This document shows positions 17,801 through 26,281 of a stretch of DNA of 64,000 nt, piece after piece. A program made the position numbers and the translations under genes. The notes below the pieces were generated by a model that was not told the DNA's origin, searched no databases, and worked only from the letters and a program-made list of their open reading frames with translations. Within the stretch, counting starts at the first letter, position 1. Each line of letters opens with the position of its first letter. This stretch comes from Pseudomonas sp. M47T1 (GTDB lineage: Bacteria; Pseudomonadota; Gammaproteobacteria; Pseudomonadales; Pseudomonadaceae), in the NCBI RefSeq assembly GCF_000263855.1, contig NZ_AJWX01000001.1:186001-250000 (forward strand). The letters are read 5' to 3'.

Positions 17801-20666
17801 CGGCCAGGCCGTGGCGCTGCAACCGGGGCGCATCCAGGCCCTGCACGGCTTGCTGGAACTAGGGCTGGCGCCCGATGCAATGGGCCGGGTGGGCAGCGAC
17901 GGCATTACCGAACTGGCGACGCTGACCGGGCAATTGCAACAGCAGGCGCCAACGGCGACCGCAGATGACGACATAATCGCCTTCTTTCTCGATGAAGCCG
18001 CCGACATCCTCGACAGCGCCGACCAGGCGCTGCAACGCTGGCTGGCCGACCCCGACAACCTGGCCCCGCTGTCATCGCTGCAGCGCGACCTGCACACCCT
18101 TAAGGGTGGCGCGCGCATGGCCGACGTTGGCGCCATCGACGAGTTGGCCGAGCAGCTGGAACGGTTATACGAGGCCCTGGCCAAACGCCGCCAAGTGTTC
18201 AGCGAACACTTGGTGAATCTGCTGCTCGACAGCCATGAGCAGCTGGCGACCATGCTGGAACACTTGCAGCGAGGCCAGGCGGCCAGCGCTGCCGATGACC
18301 TGGTGCAGGCGCTGGCCGAACTGCGGCAGGGCGGCACCCCGGCAGTGGCGCAGGCACCCGCAGCCCCGGAGGCCACAGGCGATAGCGAACTGCTGGAAGT
18401 GTTCCTCGAGGAAGGCTTCGACATTGTCGAAAGCTGCGGGGCGGCCTTGCAGCGTTGGCAGCAGGACCCGCGCAATACCCTGGAAGTCGAAAACCTGCTG
18501 CGCGACCTGCATACCCTCAAGGGCGGCGCGCGGATGGTCGAAATCGCGCCCATCGGCGACCTTGCCCATGAACTGGAATTCCTCTACGAAAACCTCTCCG
18601 CCGGGGTACTCGCCCCGAGCCCTGCGCTGTTCAGCCTGCTGCAAAATGGCCATGACGCGCTGGCGCACATGCTTGATACCCTGCGTCTGCACCAGCCGGT
18701 GCAGGCGGTTACCGGGCTGATCGCGGCCATTCGCGGGTTTGTCAGCCCGGTGCCGGCCACGCCCCTGCCCGAGCGCGCGGTGCTGCTGCCCGAACAGCCT
18801 GCGGCGGCGCCAGAACGGGCGCCGGGGGACATGGTCAAGGTTGCCGCCGAACTGTTGGAAGACTTGGGCAACCTGGCGGGCGAAACCTCGATTTTCCGTG
18901 GCCGCATCGAACAGCAGGTCAACGATGCGCAGGTTGCCTTGGGCGAGATGGAAACCACCATCGAGCGCATGCGCGAACAGCTTCGCCGCCTGGACACCGA
19001 GACCCAGGGGCGCATCCTCAGCCGCCAGCACGCCGACAACGATCGCCAGGGCTATGAGGACTTCGACCCGTTGGAAATGGATCGCCACTCGCAGTTGCAG
19101 CAACTGTCGCGCGCCTTGTTCGAGTCAGCCTCCGACCTGCTGGACCTGCAAGAAACCCTGGCCGCGCGCAATCACGAGGCGCACAAGCTGTTGCAGCTGC
19201 AGGCCAGGGTCAACACGCAATTGCAGGAAGGCCTGATGCGCACCCGCATGGTGCCGTTCGAGCGCATGGTGCCGCGCTTGCAGCGCCTGGTGCGGCAGGT
19301 GGCGGGTGAGTTGGGCAAACAGGTGGAATTCGACGTCGCCAATGCCGAGGGCGAGATGGACCGCAGCGTGCTGGAGCGTATGCTGGCCCCGCTGGAACAC
19401 ATGCTGCGCAACGCCGTCGACCATGGCCTGGAAGCCATCGAGGTGCGCCGTGCCACCGGCAAGCCCGAGCAGGGGCGCATTACCCTGAACCTGCTGCACG
19501 AGGGCGGCGACATTGTCATCGAACTCAGCGACGACGGCGCCGGCATCCCGCTGGAGGCGGTGCGGGCCAAGGCCATCAAGCGCGGCCTGATCGAGGCGGG
19601 CAGCGTCATCAGCGACCACGACGTGCTGCAATTCATCCTGCAACCGGGCTTTTCCACGGCGGCCAAGGTCACCCAGATCTCGGGTCGCGGGCTGGGCATG
19701 GACGTGGTGCACGAAGAGGTCAAGCAGCTGGGCGGCACGATGATCATCGACTCCCGGGCGGGGCAGGGCGCGCGCTTCCAGATCCGCTTGCCATTCAGTG
19801 TGTCGGTCAACCGGGCGCTGATGGTGCAGTGTGCCGACGAGGTCTACGCGCTGCCGCTCAATGGCCTGGAAGGCATTGTGCGGGTGATGCCGGCCGAGCT
19901 TGAAGACTATTACCAGGTGGACCCGCCGCGCTATCACTACGGCGGGCAGAGCTACGACCTGCGTTACCTCAGCGACCTGCTGTACAACACCCCGCGGCCG
20001 CAGTTGCTGGGCCAGACCCAACCCCTGCCGGTCCTGTTGATTCACGGTCAGGACCAGCAGATGGCGGTGCAGGTGGATGCGTTGGCCGGCTCGCGGGAAA
20101 TCGTGGTCAAGAGCCTGGGGCCGCAGTTCGCCGGGGTGCAGGGCCTGTCCGGCGCGACCATCCTGGGCGATGGCCGGGTGGTGCTGATTCTCGACCTGCT
20201 GGCCCAGGTGCGTGCGGCCCATGCCCGGCAGATGCAACAGGCGCCGACCCCTGCGCAGGCACCGCTGCAGCCCGGGGGCGTGGAGCAGAGCCGGCCGCGG
20301 CTGGTCATGGTGGTGGATGATTCGGTGACCGTGCGCAAGGTTACCAGCCGGCTGCTGGAGCGCCACGGCATGAACGTGTTGACCGCCAAGGACGGCGTCG
20401 ATGCCATGGCCCTGTTGCAGGACCACCTGCCCGACGTATTGCTGCTGGACATTGAAATGCCACGCATGGACGGTTTTGAAGTGGCCACCGAAATTCGCCG
20501 CGACCCGCGACTCAAGGACCTGCCGATCATCATGATCACCTCTCGCACCGGGCAGAAGCACCGTGAACGGGCAATGGCCATTGGCGTCAATGACTACCTG
20601 GGCAAGCCCTACCAGGAATCGGTGCTGCTCGACAGCATCGCGCAATGGAGCCGCAGCCATGCTTGA
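14811..20666 (+). CDS. chpA: Pil-Chp hybrid histidine kinase ChpA (multi-Hpt CheA with receiver)
   Basis: A very large CheA-type kinase of 1951 residues. The N-terminal FimL/Hpt-like region has a degenerate site (LHQVHGSLQM near residue 49). Four canonical phosphotransfer motifs HTLKG(S/G) follow, with phospho-accepting His at about 670, 800, 1095 and 1234. Next come the dimerisation and HATPase domain (MRTRMVPFERMVPRL; N box HMLRNAVDHGLE with Asn near 1534; DDGAGIP; GRGLGMDVV), a CheW-like domain, and a C-terminal receiver with Asp1880 in VLLLDIEMPRMDG. P. aeruginosa ChpA is about 2470 residues with more phosphotransfer domains, so this version is shorter. pilK and chpB-like adaptation genes are absent between pilJ and chpC. 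Confidence 0.95.
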   Translation: MADRHDYVALEWVKGEIVETLKQARSALDAFVAEPHAGEAMGRCLGYLHQVHGSLQMVEFYGAALFAEEIEHLGRALAHGRVTQQAEAVKWLLLAFTQLPLYLDQVHLARRDLPLVVLPLINDLRNARGASPLAETSLFGVELPTPEALDVSELAQLDSSQWLELLRKLRQSLQQALVGLLRDQDVATHLGQLARVFSRLEETSMGAPLSPLWQVALALVEGLQSGVVTHSPALHSLLKDCDRELQRVLEEGVSGINQPAPAQLLKGLLFYVATASGQSPRLQKLREAYELGDPPAPGRFLAQDQAHLVLPDPDALRSVVSALCEELVRVKEQLDHFVRGDRQHVAELDALVPPLRQVTDTLAVLGFGQPRKVILDQMAVVHGLAQGVREPNDSVLMDVAGALLYVESTLIGMVGPDEPSRADDSRLPSTDLTQIHQLVIKEARFGLQQAKDMISEYLDSGSDRERLQPLPELLTQVRGALAMIPLARAAALLEACNDYIKAHLLAEPQQPEARQLDNFADALSAIEYYLERLSEDPQAPGERLLDVAEEGLAALGYQPAVLEVPVLDDVLGPAEALVMRDLQALDSPQVSRSLAEVLAAPVPGFNPPAQSAPTSLLPPPAGEAPVDDELREVFLEETDEVLHVLREYLPRWAADHNDQRSLTELRRAFHTLKGSGRMVRALVLGELAWACENLLNRVLDKSVAEPAVVAGLLAEVLDVLPQVAKDFAEQHQRQRDDVDQLAARAHQLASAAVVPAGIDPQLLDIFRNEALGHLATVDRFLASAEPGHALVDDGLQRALHTLKGSAYMAGVLPIAELASPFDALTREYKAHQWPMQVSDLALLTHAVGYWHQGLAQLTRSPLAAIAGASSLAAEVAEQLEQRLQPLGDSPAATCDPHSTQVFLHLGMDILYDSESLLRSWRQQPASRHELERLLDELTRLGEAAQLADLPAVDELCEALLDVYGAVEESSLSANESFFDEAERAHDALIDMLDQIAAGQAVALQPGRIQALHGLLELGLAPDAMGRVGSDGITELATLTGQLQQQAPTATADDDIIAFFLDEAADILDSADQALQRWLADPDNLAPLSSLQRDLHTLKGGARMADVGAIDELAEQLERLYEALAKRRQVFSEHLVNLLLDSHEQLATMLEHLQRGQAASAADDLVQALAELRQGGTPAVAQAPAAPEATGDSELLEVFLEEGFDIVESCGAALQRWQQDPRNTLEVENLLRDLHTLKGGARMVEIAPIGDLAHELEFLYENLSAGVLAPSPALFSLLQNGHDALAHMLDTLRLHQPVQAVTGLIAAIRGFVSPVPATPLPERAVLLPEQPAAAPERAPGDMVKVAAELLEDLGNLAGETSIFRGRIEQQVNDAQVALGEMETTIERMREQLRRLDTETQGRILSRQHADNDRQGYEDFDPLEMDRHSQLQQLSRALFESASDLLDLQETLAARNHEAHKLLQLQARVNTQLQEGLMRTRMVPFERMVPRLQRLVRQVAGELGKQVEFDVANAEGEMDRSVLERMLAPLEHMLRNAVDHGLEAIEVRRATGKPEQGRITLNLLHEGGDIVIELSDDGAGIPLEAVRAKAIKRGLIEAGSVISDHDVLQFILQPGFSTAAKVTQISGRGLGMDVVHEEVKQLGGTMIIDSRAGQGARFQIRLPFSVSVNRALMVQCADEVYALPLNGLEGIVRVMPAELEDYYQVDPPRYHYGGQSYDLRYLSDLLYNTPRPQLLGQTQPLPVLLIHGQDQQMAVQVDALAGSREIVVKSLGPQFAGVQGLSGATILGDGRVVLILDLLAQVRAAHARQMQQAPTPAQAPLQPGGVEQSRPRLVMVVDDSVTVRKVTSRLLERHGMNVLTAKDGVDAMALLQDHLPDVLLLDIEMPRMDGFEVATEIRRDPRLKDLPIIMITSRTGQKHRERAMAIGVNDYLGKPYQESVLLDSIAQWSRSHA

Positions 20667-21117
20667 GCGCGCCATCGGCCGCCGCACCACCCTGACCGCG
20701 CTGTTGCTGCCATTGTCCGACCGTACCCTGGTGCTGCCCAATGTGGCCGTGGCCGAACTCATCGGCTACCAGTACGGCCAGCCCGCCCCGGACCGTCCGG
20801 CCTGGCACCTTGGGCACATTACCTGGCGCAACCAATTGCTGCCGCTGGTCAGCTTCGAAGCCGCCTGTGGCGCGGCGGCGGTGGTGGGCGAACATGCGCG
20901 CATCGTCGTGCTCAATGCCGTGGGCGACAGCCCGCTGCGCTTCATCGCGTTGTTGATCCAGGGCGTGCCCCGCTCGTGCCGGCTGGACAGCCAGCTCAGT
21001 TATGTTGACGTACCGCTGGCAGCGCTGGAAGTGGCAGCAGTGCAGATAGGTGAACAGGTGGCGAAGGTGCCGGACCTTGCCGGGATCGAACGCCTGCTGG
21101 ACGCTGCCGCGCTCTGA
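20659..21117 (+). CDS. chpC: CheW-like protein ChpC
   Basis: A 152-residue CheW-domain protein starting at the ATG 20659, overlapping the chpA stop by eight bases, which implies coupled translation. Recognisable pieces are LLPLSDRTLVLPNVAVAEL, PAWHLGHITWRNQLLPLVSF and RIVVLNAVGD. In P. aeruginosa ChpC is a second CheW-like adaptor thought to link further receptors to ChpA. It ends the chemosensory operon; the next gene is mdcA after 123 bp. ChpD (AraC-type) and ChpE homologues do not follow. Confidence 0.9.
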   Translation: MLERAIGRRTTLTALLLPLSDRTLVLPNVAVAELIGYQYGQPAPDRPAWHLGHITWRNQLLPLVSFEAACGAAAVVGEHARIVVLNAVGDSPLRFIALLIQGVPRSCRLDSQLSYVDVPLAALEVAAVQIGEQVAKVPDLAGIERLLDAAAL

Positions 21118-21141
21118 CAAGACCTCCGGAGCTGCCAACCG

Positions 21142-21164
21142 ACCATTAACTTGAGGGTAATGGT
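21142..21164 (+). promoter_or_regulatory. LysR-type operator upstream of mdcA (predicted MdcR site)
   Basis: ACCATTA (21142-21148) and TAATGGT (21158-21164) form a perfect 7-bp dyad around nine bases, containing the LysR-type ATTA-N9-TAAT pattern. Its centre (21153) is about 63 bp before the start point expected from the promoter just downstream, the classic activator position for LysR-type regulators. MdcR is encoded in the same locus. Binding itself is inferred. Confidence 0.65.
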
Positions 21165-21180
21165 TCGCTCTTCGCCTTGA

Positions 21181-21209
21181 TTGATGCCTGCCCTGCGTAG
21201 GCCTATGGT
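21181..21209 (+). promoter_or_regulatory. predicted sigma-70 promoter of the mdc operon
   Basis: TTGATG (21181-21186) and TATGGT (21204-21209) with an exact 17-bp spacer fit a sigma-70 -35/-10 pair. Transcription would start near 21216, about 25 bases before the mdcA ATG, leaving room for the GGAGG sequence just before 21241. Confidence 0.6.
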
Positions 21210-21240
21210 TCCACCACGACATCCCCGCCGTGGAGGCCCC

Positions 21241-22917
21241 ATGACAACGACAATCACCCCCGAGCCACAGTGGACGCGGCGGCGTAGCGAGAAACAGCGG
21301 CGTCTGGCGCAAGTGCTCGGCCTGGCCGACGGTGTGGTGTTGCCCACCGACGGCATCGTCGCGGCCCTCGAAGCGCTGCTGATGCCCGGCGACCGGGTGG
21401 TGCTGGAGGGCAACAACCAGAAGCAGGCCGATTTCCTTTCGCGCTCCCTGGCCCAGGTTGACCCCGGTACACTGCACGACCTGCACATGATCATGCCCAG
21501 CGTGGGCCGGCCGGAGCACCTGGACCTGTTCGAAAAGGGCATTGCGCGCAAACTCGACTTTTCCTTCGCCGGTACCCAGAGCCTGCGCATCAGCCAGTTG
21601 CTGGAAGATGGCCTGCTGGAAATCGGCGCCATTCATACCTACATCGAACTGTACTCGCGGCTGGTGGTGGACCTGATCCCCAACGTGGTGCTGTCGGCCG
21701 GGTTCATGGCCGACCGCCAGGGCAACATCTACACCGGCGCCAGCACCGAGGACAGCCCGGCGCTCATCGAGCCTGCGGCCTTCAGCGACGGCATCGTGAT
21801 TGTCCAGGTCAACCAGCTGGTAGACGACGTCAGTGACCTGCCGCGCGTGGACATCCCCGCCTCTTGGGTAGACTTTGTGGTGGTGGCCGACCGGCCGTTT
21901 TACATCGAGCCGCTCTTTACCCGTGACCCGCGCCACATCAAACCGGTGCATGTGCTGATGGCGATGATGGCCATTCGCGGCATCTACGAAAAACACAACG
22001 TGCAGTCGCTGAACCACGGCATCGGCTTCAATACCGCGGCCATCGAACTGATCCTGCCCACCTATGGCGAGTCCCTGGGCCTGAAGGGCAAGATCTGCCG
22101 CAACTGGACGCTCAACCCGCACCCCACCCTGATCCCGGCCATTGAAAGCGGCTGGGTGCAAAGCGTGCACTGCTTCGGCACCGAACTGGGCATGGAAAGC
22201 TACATCGCCGCCCGTCCCGACGTGTTCTTCACCGGGCGCGACGGCTCCATGCGCTCCAACCGCATGTTTTGCCAGCTGGCGGGCCAGTACGCCGTTGACT
22301 TGTTCATCGGCGCCACGCTGCAAGTGGATGGCGACGGCCATTCATCCACGGTCACGCGAGGCCGCCTGGCCGGTTTCGGTGGCGCCCCCAACATGGGCCA
22401 TGACCCGCGCGGCCGTCGCCATGGCACCCCCGCCTGGCTGGACATGCGCCGCCCGGGCAGCGACGACGCCCACACCTTGCTGGAGCGTGGGCAGAAGCTG
22501 GTGGTGCAAATGGTCGAGACCTTCCAGGAGGGCGGCAAACCGACCTTCGTCGAAACCCTGGACGCCGTTGACGTGGCGAAGAAGACCGGCATGGCCCTGG
22601 CGCCGATCATGATCTACGGCGATGACGTCACCCACTTGCTCACCGAAGAAGGCATTGCCTACCTGTACAAGGCCCGCTCGCTGGAAGAGCGCCAGGCCAT
22701 GATTGCCGCAGTGGCCGGCGTTACCACCATTGGCTTGCGCCACAACCCCAAGGATACCGAGCGCATGCGCCGCGAGGGTTTGATTGCCCTGCCCGAGGAC
22801 CTGGGCATCCGTCGCACCGATGCTACCCGCGAGTGGCTGGCGGCCAAGAGCATTGCCGACTTGGTGGAGTGGTCGGGCGGCCTCTACAACCCACCTGCCA
22901 AATTCAGGAGCTGGTAA
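21241..22917 (+). CDS. mdcA: malonate decarboxylase alpha subunit (acetyl-S-ACP:malonate ACP transferase)
   Basis: Transfers malonate onto the prosthetic thiol of the acyl carrier subunit, releasing acetate, in the biotin-independent malonate decarboxylase. The ATG at 21241, preceded by GGAGG, gives 558 residues, as in other MdcA proteins. Family segments include [53 protein letters not shown] and [20 protein letters not shown]. An in-frame ATG at 21181 has no ribosome-binding site and overlaps the predicted promoter. It is the first gene of mdcABC(DE)GH; its stop overlaps the mdcB start (TAATG). Confidence 0.96.
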   Translation: MTTTITPEPQWTRRRSEKQRRLAQVLGLADGVVLPTDGIVAALEALLMPGDRVVLEGNNQKQADFLSRSLAQVDPGTLHDLHMIMPSVGRPEHLDLFEKGIARKLDFSFAGTQSLRISQLLEDGLLEIGAIHTYIELYSRLVVDLIPNVVLSAGFMADRQGNIYTGASTEDSPALIEPAAFSDGIVIVQVNQLVDDVSDLPRVDIPASWVDFVVVADRPFYIEPLFTRDPRHIKPVHVLMAMMAIRGIYEKHNVQSLNHGIGFNTAAIELILPTYGESLGLKGKICRNWTLNPHPTLIPAIESGWVQSVHCFGTELGMESYIAARPDVFFTGRDGSMRSNRMFCQLAGQYAVDLFIGATLQVDGDGHSSTVTRGRLAGFGGAPNMGHDPRGRRHGTPAWLDMRRPGSDDAHTLLERGQKLVVQMVETFQEGGKPTFVETLDAVDVAKKTGMALAPIMIYGDDVTHLLTEEGIAYLYKARSLEERQAMIAAVAGVTTIGLRHNPKDTERMRREGLIALPEDLGIRRTDATREWLAAKSIADLVEWSGGLYNPPAKFRSW

Positions 22918-23786
22918 TGCACGCGCTCATTGCACCACCCAAGGGTGCCACCCTGGCCGAGCGGTTGGCGGACCTGGCGGTAGACGCGCTGATTGACGAG
23001 GCCGACCTGTCGCCCAAACCGGCGCTGGTGGACCGGCGTGGCAGCGGTGCCCATAGCGACTTGCACCTGGGCTTGATGCACGCGTCGGCGCTGTCGTTGT
23101 GGCCGGCGTTCCAGGCCATGGCCGAGGCCGCGCTGGCGGCGCCCATTGATGTGGCGCTGCGTGAAGCGTTGGGCCAGCACGGGCGTGATGGCGAAGCCGA
23201 CATGATGCGTACCACCGGCGGGGTAAATACCCATCGCGGGGCTATCTGGGCGCTGGGCCTGCTGGTGGCTGCCGCTGCGCTGGCGCCGGCCGACCTGAGC
23301 GCGATTGCGCTGGCCGAACGCGCCGGTGCGCTGGCACGCTTGCCCGACCGTCAGGCGCCGCAACCGTTGAGCCACGGCCGCGTGGTCGAGCAGCGTTACG
23401 GTGCCGGTGGCGCCCGCGCCGAAGCCCAGGCCGGGTTTCCGGCCATTATCACCCGTGCCTTGCCGCAACTGCGCGCCAGCCGCCAGGCCGGGCACGGCGA
23501 ACAGAACGCCCGGCTCGACGCCTTGCTGGCGATCATGGCCACGTTGGCCGACACCTGCGTGCTTTACCGCGCCGGGCCTGATGGCCTGATCGTGATGCAG
23601 CAGGGCGCGCAAGCGGTGCTGGATGCCGGTGGCAGCGGCACCCTGGCAGGCCGACGCCGGCTGCACGAACTCGACCAGCAACTGCTGGCGCTCAACGCTT
23701 CGCCGGGCGGTGCCGCCGACCTGTTGGCCGCCTGTCTGTTCATCGATCGCCTGGAACGTGGCGAGCATTCACGGAGCCTTGCCTGA
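22917..23786 (+). CDS. mdcB: triphosphoribosyl-dephospho-CoA synthase MdcB
   Basis: CitG-family enzyme that makes 2'-(5''-triphosphoribosyl)-3'-dephospho-CoA, precursor of the MdcC prosthetic group, from ATP and dephospho-CoA. 289 residues from the ATG at 22917. CitG-type motifs are [46 protein letters not shown] and DTCVLYRAG. It overlaps mdcA by one base and mdcC by one base (TGATG). Confidence 0.94.
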   Translation: MHALIAPPKGATLAERLADLAVDALIDEADLSPKPALVDRRGSGAHSDLHLGLMHASALSLWPAFQAMAEAALAAPIDVALREALGQHGRDGEADMMRTTGGVNTHRGAIWALGLLVAAAALAPADLSAIALAERAGALARLPDRQAPQPLSHGRVVEQRYGAGGARAEAQAGFPAIITRALPQLRASRQAGHGEQNARLDALLAIMATLADTCVLYRAGPDGLIVMQQGAQAVLDAGGSGTLAGRRRLHELDQQLLALNASPGGAADLLAACLFIDRLERGEHSRSLA

Positions 23787-24085
23787 TGGAAACCCTGTCT
23801 TTTCAATTCCCCGCCGGACAACCGGCCCGTGGTCGCGCCCTGGTGGGCTGTGTGGGCTCGGGCGACCTGGAAGTGCTGCTCGAACCCGGCCAGGCCGGCA
23901 CGCTGGCGATCCAGGTGGTGACCTCGGTCAACGGTGCTTCGCAGCGCTGGGAGCAACTGTTCACGCGCATGTTCAGCGGCCAGCCGATGCCGGCGCTGCG
24001 CATCGACATCAATGATTTCGGCGCTACCCCGGGCGTGGTCCGCTTGCGCCTGGAGCAGGCCCTGGAGGAGATCGGCCATGACTGA
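23786..24085 (+). CDS. mdcC: malonate decarboxylase acyl carrier subunit (delta)
   Basis: The 99-residue acyl carrier protein of the complex. It carries phosphoribosyl-dephospho-CoA on a serine, expected to be Ser25 in VGCVGSGDLEVLLEP; attachment is by MdcG. Conserved regions continue with TSVNGASQRWEQLFTRM and LRIDINDFGATPGVVRLRL. It overlaps mdcB by one base and mdcDE by eight. Confidence 0.95.
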   Translation: METLSFQFPAGQPARGRALVGCVGSGDLEVLLEPGQAGTLAIQVVTSVNGASQRWEQLFTRMFSGQPMPALRIDINDFGATPGVVRLRLEQALEEIGHD

Positions 24086-25691
24086 CACCGCACGCCTGTT
24101 GCAACGGCACAGCTTCATTGAACTGGGCGCCCGGCAACGGGCCAAGGCGCTGCTGGACGCGGGCAGCTTTCGTGAGCTGATCGACCCCTTCCAGCGAGTC
24201 ATGTCGCCTTGGCTTGAGCGCCAGGGCGTAGTGCCCCAGTCCGACGATGGCGTGGTAGTTGCCAAGGGCACCATCGGCGGGCGCCCGGTGGTATTGGCGG
24301 CCATCGAGGGCGCCTTCCAGGGCGGTAGCCTGGGCGAGGTCGGCGGCGCGAAGATTGCCGGCGCGCTGGAGCTGGCGGCCGCAGACAACCGCAAGGGCAC
24401 CGCCACGGCCGCTGTACTGCTGCTGGAAACCGGTGGCGTGCGCCTGCAGGAAGCCAACCTGGGCCTGGCGGCCATCGCCGATATCCATGCTGCGATTGTC
24501 GACCTGCGTCAGTATCAGCCGGTCATCGGCGTAATTGCGGGCAGCGTCGGTTGCTTTGGCGGCATGTCCATCGCGGCCGGGCTGTGCAGCCAGCTGATTG
24601 TCACTCGTGAAGCGCGGCTGGGCCTCAATGGCCCACAGGTGATCGAACAGGAAGCCGGCATTGCCGAATACGATTCCCGTGACCGGCCGTTCATCTGGAG
24701 CCTGAGTGGTGGCGAGCAGCGCTTTGCCACGGGGCTGGCCGACGCCTATGTGCAGGATGACGTGGCCGAGATTGCCGCCAGCATCGCCAGCTGCCTGGCG
24801 CAGGGCGTGCCAGCATCGCTGCGCAGCCGCCAACATGCCGGGTACCTTGAGCGTCTTGGCCAGGTGGATATTCAGGCGCAGGTCGATAGCCAGCCGGTTG
24901 CGCAACCTTCCGTTCGTGGCTTGAACTGGTTCACCGCGTTGACCGCCAATACGCGTCCCGTGCCGGGCTTGCCCGCCTCGGTCATGGCCGCCGACACTGA
25001 AACGGCACGCTTTATCGCTGTCATTGCCGACCCCTCCAACCCTTTCCCCCGGGCCCGTCAGGGCGAAGTCGGCCTGCTGGAAGGCTGGGCCCTGGCCAAG
25101 GCCGTTGGCCAGGTGGTTGAAGCTGACCGCGATGCGCCCTTCAAGCGTGCGCTGATCGCGATTGTCGATGTGCCGAGCCAGGCCTATGGGCGCCGCGAAG
25201 AACAGTGGGGCATTCACCAGGCGCTGGCGGGCGCCGCCGATGCTTACGCCAGTGCCCGTCTGGCCGGCCACCCGGTGGTGGCGTTGCTGGTGGGCAAGGC
25301 CATGTCCGGGGCGTTCCTGGCCCACGGTTACCAGGCCAACCGCCTGATTGCCCTGCGTGACCCGGGGGTGCAGGTTCACGCCATGGGCAAGGCCTCGGCG
25401 GCGCGGGTTACCCAGCGCACTGTTGAGGCACTGGAAGCCTTGGCCGCCAGCGTGCCGCCCATGGCTTATGACATCGACAGCTATGCCAGCCTGGGCCTGC
25501 TGTGGGAAACCTTGTCGGTGGCCCGGATCGAGCAGCCGGACGCCGACGATATCAGTCGCGTGCAAGCCTGCCTGGCGCAGGCCCTGGCCGATATTGCCGA
25601 GGGCGGACGTGACCTGTCCGGGCGCCTGGGTGCGGCCAATCGGACGGCGTCGGCGAAGGTGCGTCAACTGCTGCGCGAGCAATGGCAGTGA
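24078..25691 (+). CDS. mdcDE: fused malonate decarboxylase beta-gamma subunits (MdcD-MdcE)
   Basis: One 537-residue reading frame covers both halves of the malonyl-S-ACP decarboxylase, usually two proteins. Residues 1 to about 275 are MdcD-like: FIELGARQRAKALLD, AAIEGAFQGGSLGEVGGAKI, GSVGCFGGMSIAAG. From about residue 279 the sequence is MdcE-like: its usual start, RGLNWFTALTANT, appears in frame as residues 280-292, then RQGEVGLLEGWALAKAV, YGRREEQWGIHQALAGAADA and GKAMSGAFLAHGY. No stop or internal start signal separates the halves, which join through a Q/V/D-rich linker. Both halves have the crotonase-like carboxyltransferase fold. It overlaps mdcC by eight bases and mdcG by ten. A natural fusion is likeliest, but a one-base sequence error near the junction could mimic it. 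Confidence 0.9.
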   Translation: MTDTARLLQRHSFIELGARQRAKALLDAGSFRELIDPFQRVMSPWLERQGVVPQSDDGVVVAKGTIGGRPVVLAAIEGAFQGGSLGEVGGAKIAGALELAAADNRKGTATAAVLLLETGGVRLQEANLGLAAIADIHAAIVDLRQYQPVIGVIAGSVGCFGGMSIAAGLCSQLIVTREARLGLNGPQVIEQEAGIAEYDSRDRPFIWSLSGGEQRFATGLADAYVQDDVAEIAASIASCLAQGVPASLRSRQHAGYLERLGQVDIQAQVDSQPVAQPSVRGLNWFTALTANTRPVPGLPASVMAADTETARFIAVIADPSNPFPRARQGEVGLLEGWALAKAVGQVVEADRDAPFKRALIAIVDVPSQAYGRREEQWGIHQALAGAADAYASARLAGHPVVALLVGKAMSGAFLAHGYQANRLIALRDPGVQVHAMGKASAARVTQRTVEALEALAASVPPMAYDIDSYASLGLLWETLSVARIEQPDADDISRVQACLAQALADIAEGGRDLSGRLGAANRTASAKVRQLLREQWQ

Positions 25692-26281
25692 TACGCCCTC
25701 ATGACCTGCTCTGGGGCATGACCCCGGCGCACCTGGCCAGCGATGCGCCGGCCTGGGTGGCCTGTGCCCTGGCCGACGGCCAGCCGGTAGTGGTACGCCG
25801 TGGGCGGGGCGGTCCGGGTCTGGTCGCGGTGGGCGTGCGCGGGGTCAGCCGCGATCAGCGCCATGCCGGCTGCATGCCGTTGGCGGCCGTGAGCCGCCAG
25901 GTAAGCCCGGAGCAATTGAGCCACAGCATCGGGCTGCGGGACTGGCCCGCGTTGCAGGCGCTGTACCGGCTGCGTGATCGCCTGGACGATTTCGGCCTGG
26001 TGTGGGGCGTGAGTGGCGGTGCCGGCTTCGAGTTGGCCAGCGGTTTCGCCGCCCTGCATGCAGGTAGTGACCTGGACTTGATCATGCGTACCCCCGAGCC
26101 GTTGTCTCGCGATGCCGCGCGCCGCCTGCTGGGCATGCTGGAGCCGGCAGTAGACCTGCAATTGCAAGCGCCCGCTGGCGCAGTGGCCTTGCGCGAGTGG
26201 GCCGGCCCAAGCCGCAAGGTCTTGCTCAAGGCCGCCGATGGTGCGCGGCTGGTGGATGACCCCTGGGGCGTGGCGGCATGA
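25682..26281 (+). CDS. mdcG: malonate decarboxylase holo-ACP synthase MdcG
   Basis: Nucleotidyltransferase that attaches the phosphoribosyl-dephospho-CoA group to apo-MdcC. 199 residues from the ATG at 25682; a GTG two codons later is an alternative. It begins IRPHDLLWG. The nucleotidyltransferase signature is HAGSDLDLIMRTP, with the paired aspartates of the G-S-D-x-D motif, and a third acidic residue follows in VDLQLQAP. Its start overlaps the mdcDE stop by ten bases and its stop overlaps the mdcH start by four (ATGA). Confidence 0.92.
   Translation: MAVIRPHDLLWGMTPAHLASDAPAWVACALADGQPVVVRRGRGGPGLVAVGVRGVSRDQRHAGCMPLAAVSRQVSPEQLSHSIGLRDWPALQALYRLRDRLDDFGLVWGVSGGAGFELASGFAALHAGSDLDLIMRTPEPLSRDAARRLLGMLEPAVDLQLQAPAGAVALREWAGPSRKVLLKAADGARLVDDPWGVAA

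Noticed and set aside
14811-18800. Repeated HTLKG blocks in chpA as possible DNA repeat or CRISPR-like array
   Set aside because: The spacing is irregular (130 to 295 residues) and the repeats are protein phosphotransfer domains with diverged DNA, not a direct-repeat array.
19125-20762. 545-codon minus-strand frame over chpA
   Set aside because: Antisense shadow of the ChpA kinase and receiver domains, no motif of its own.
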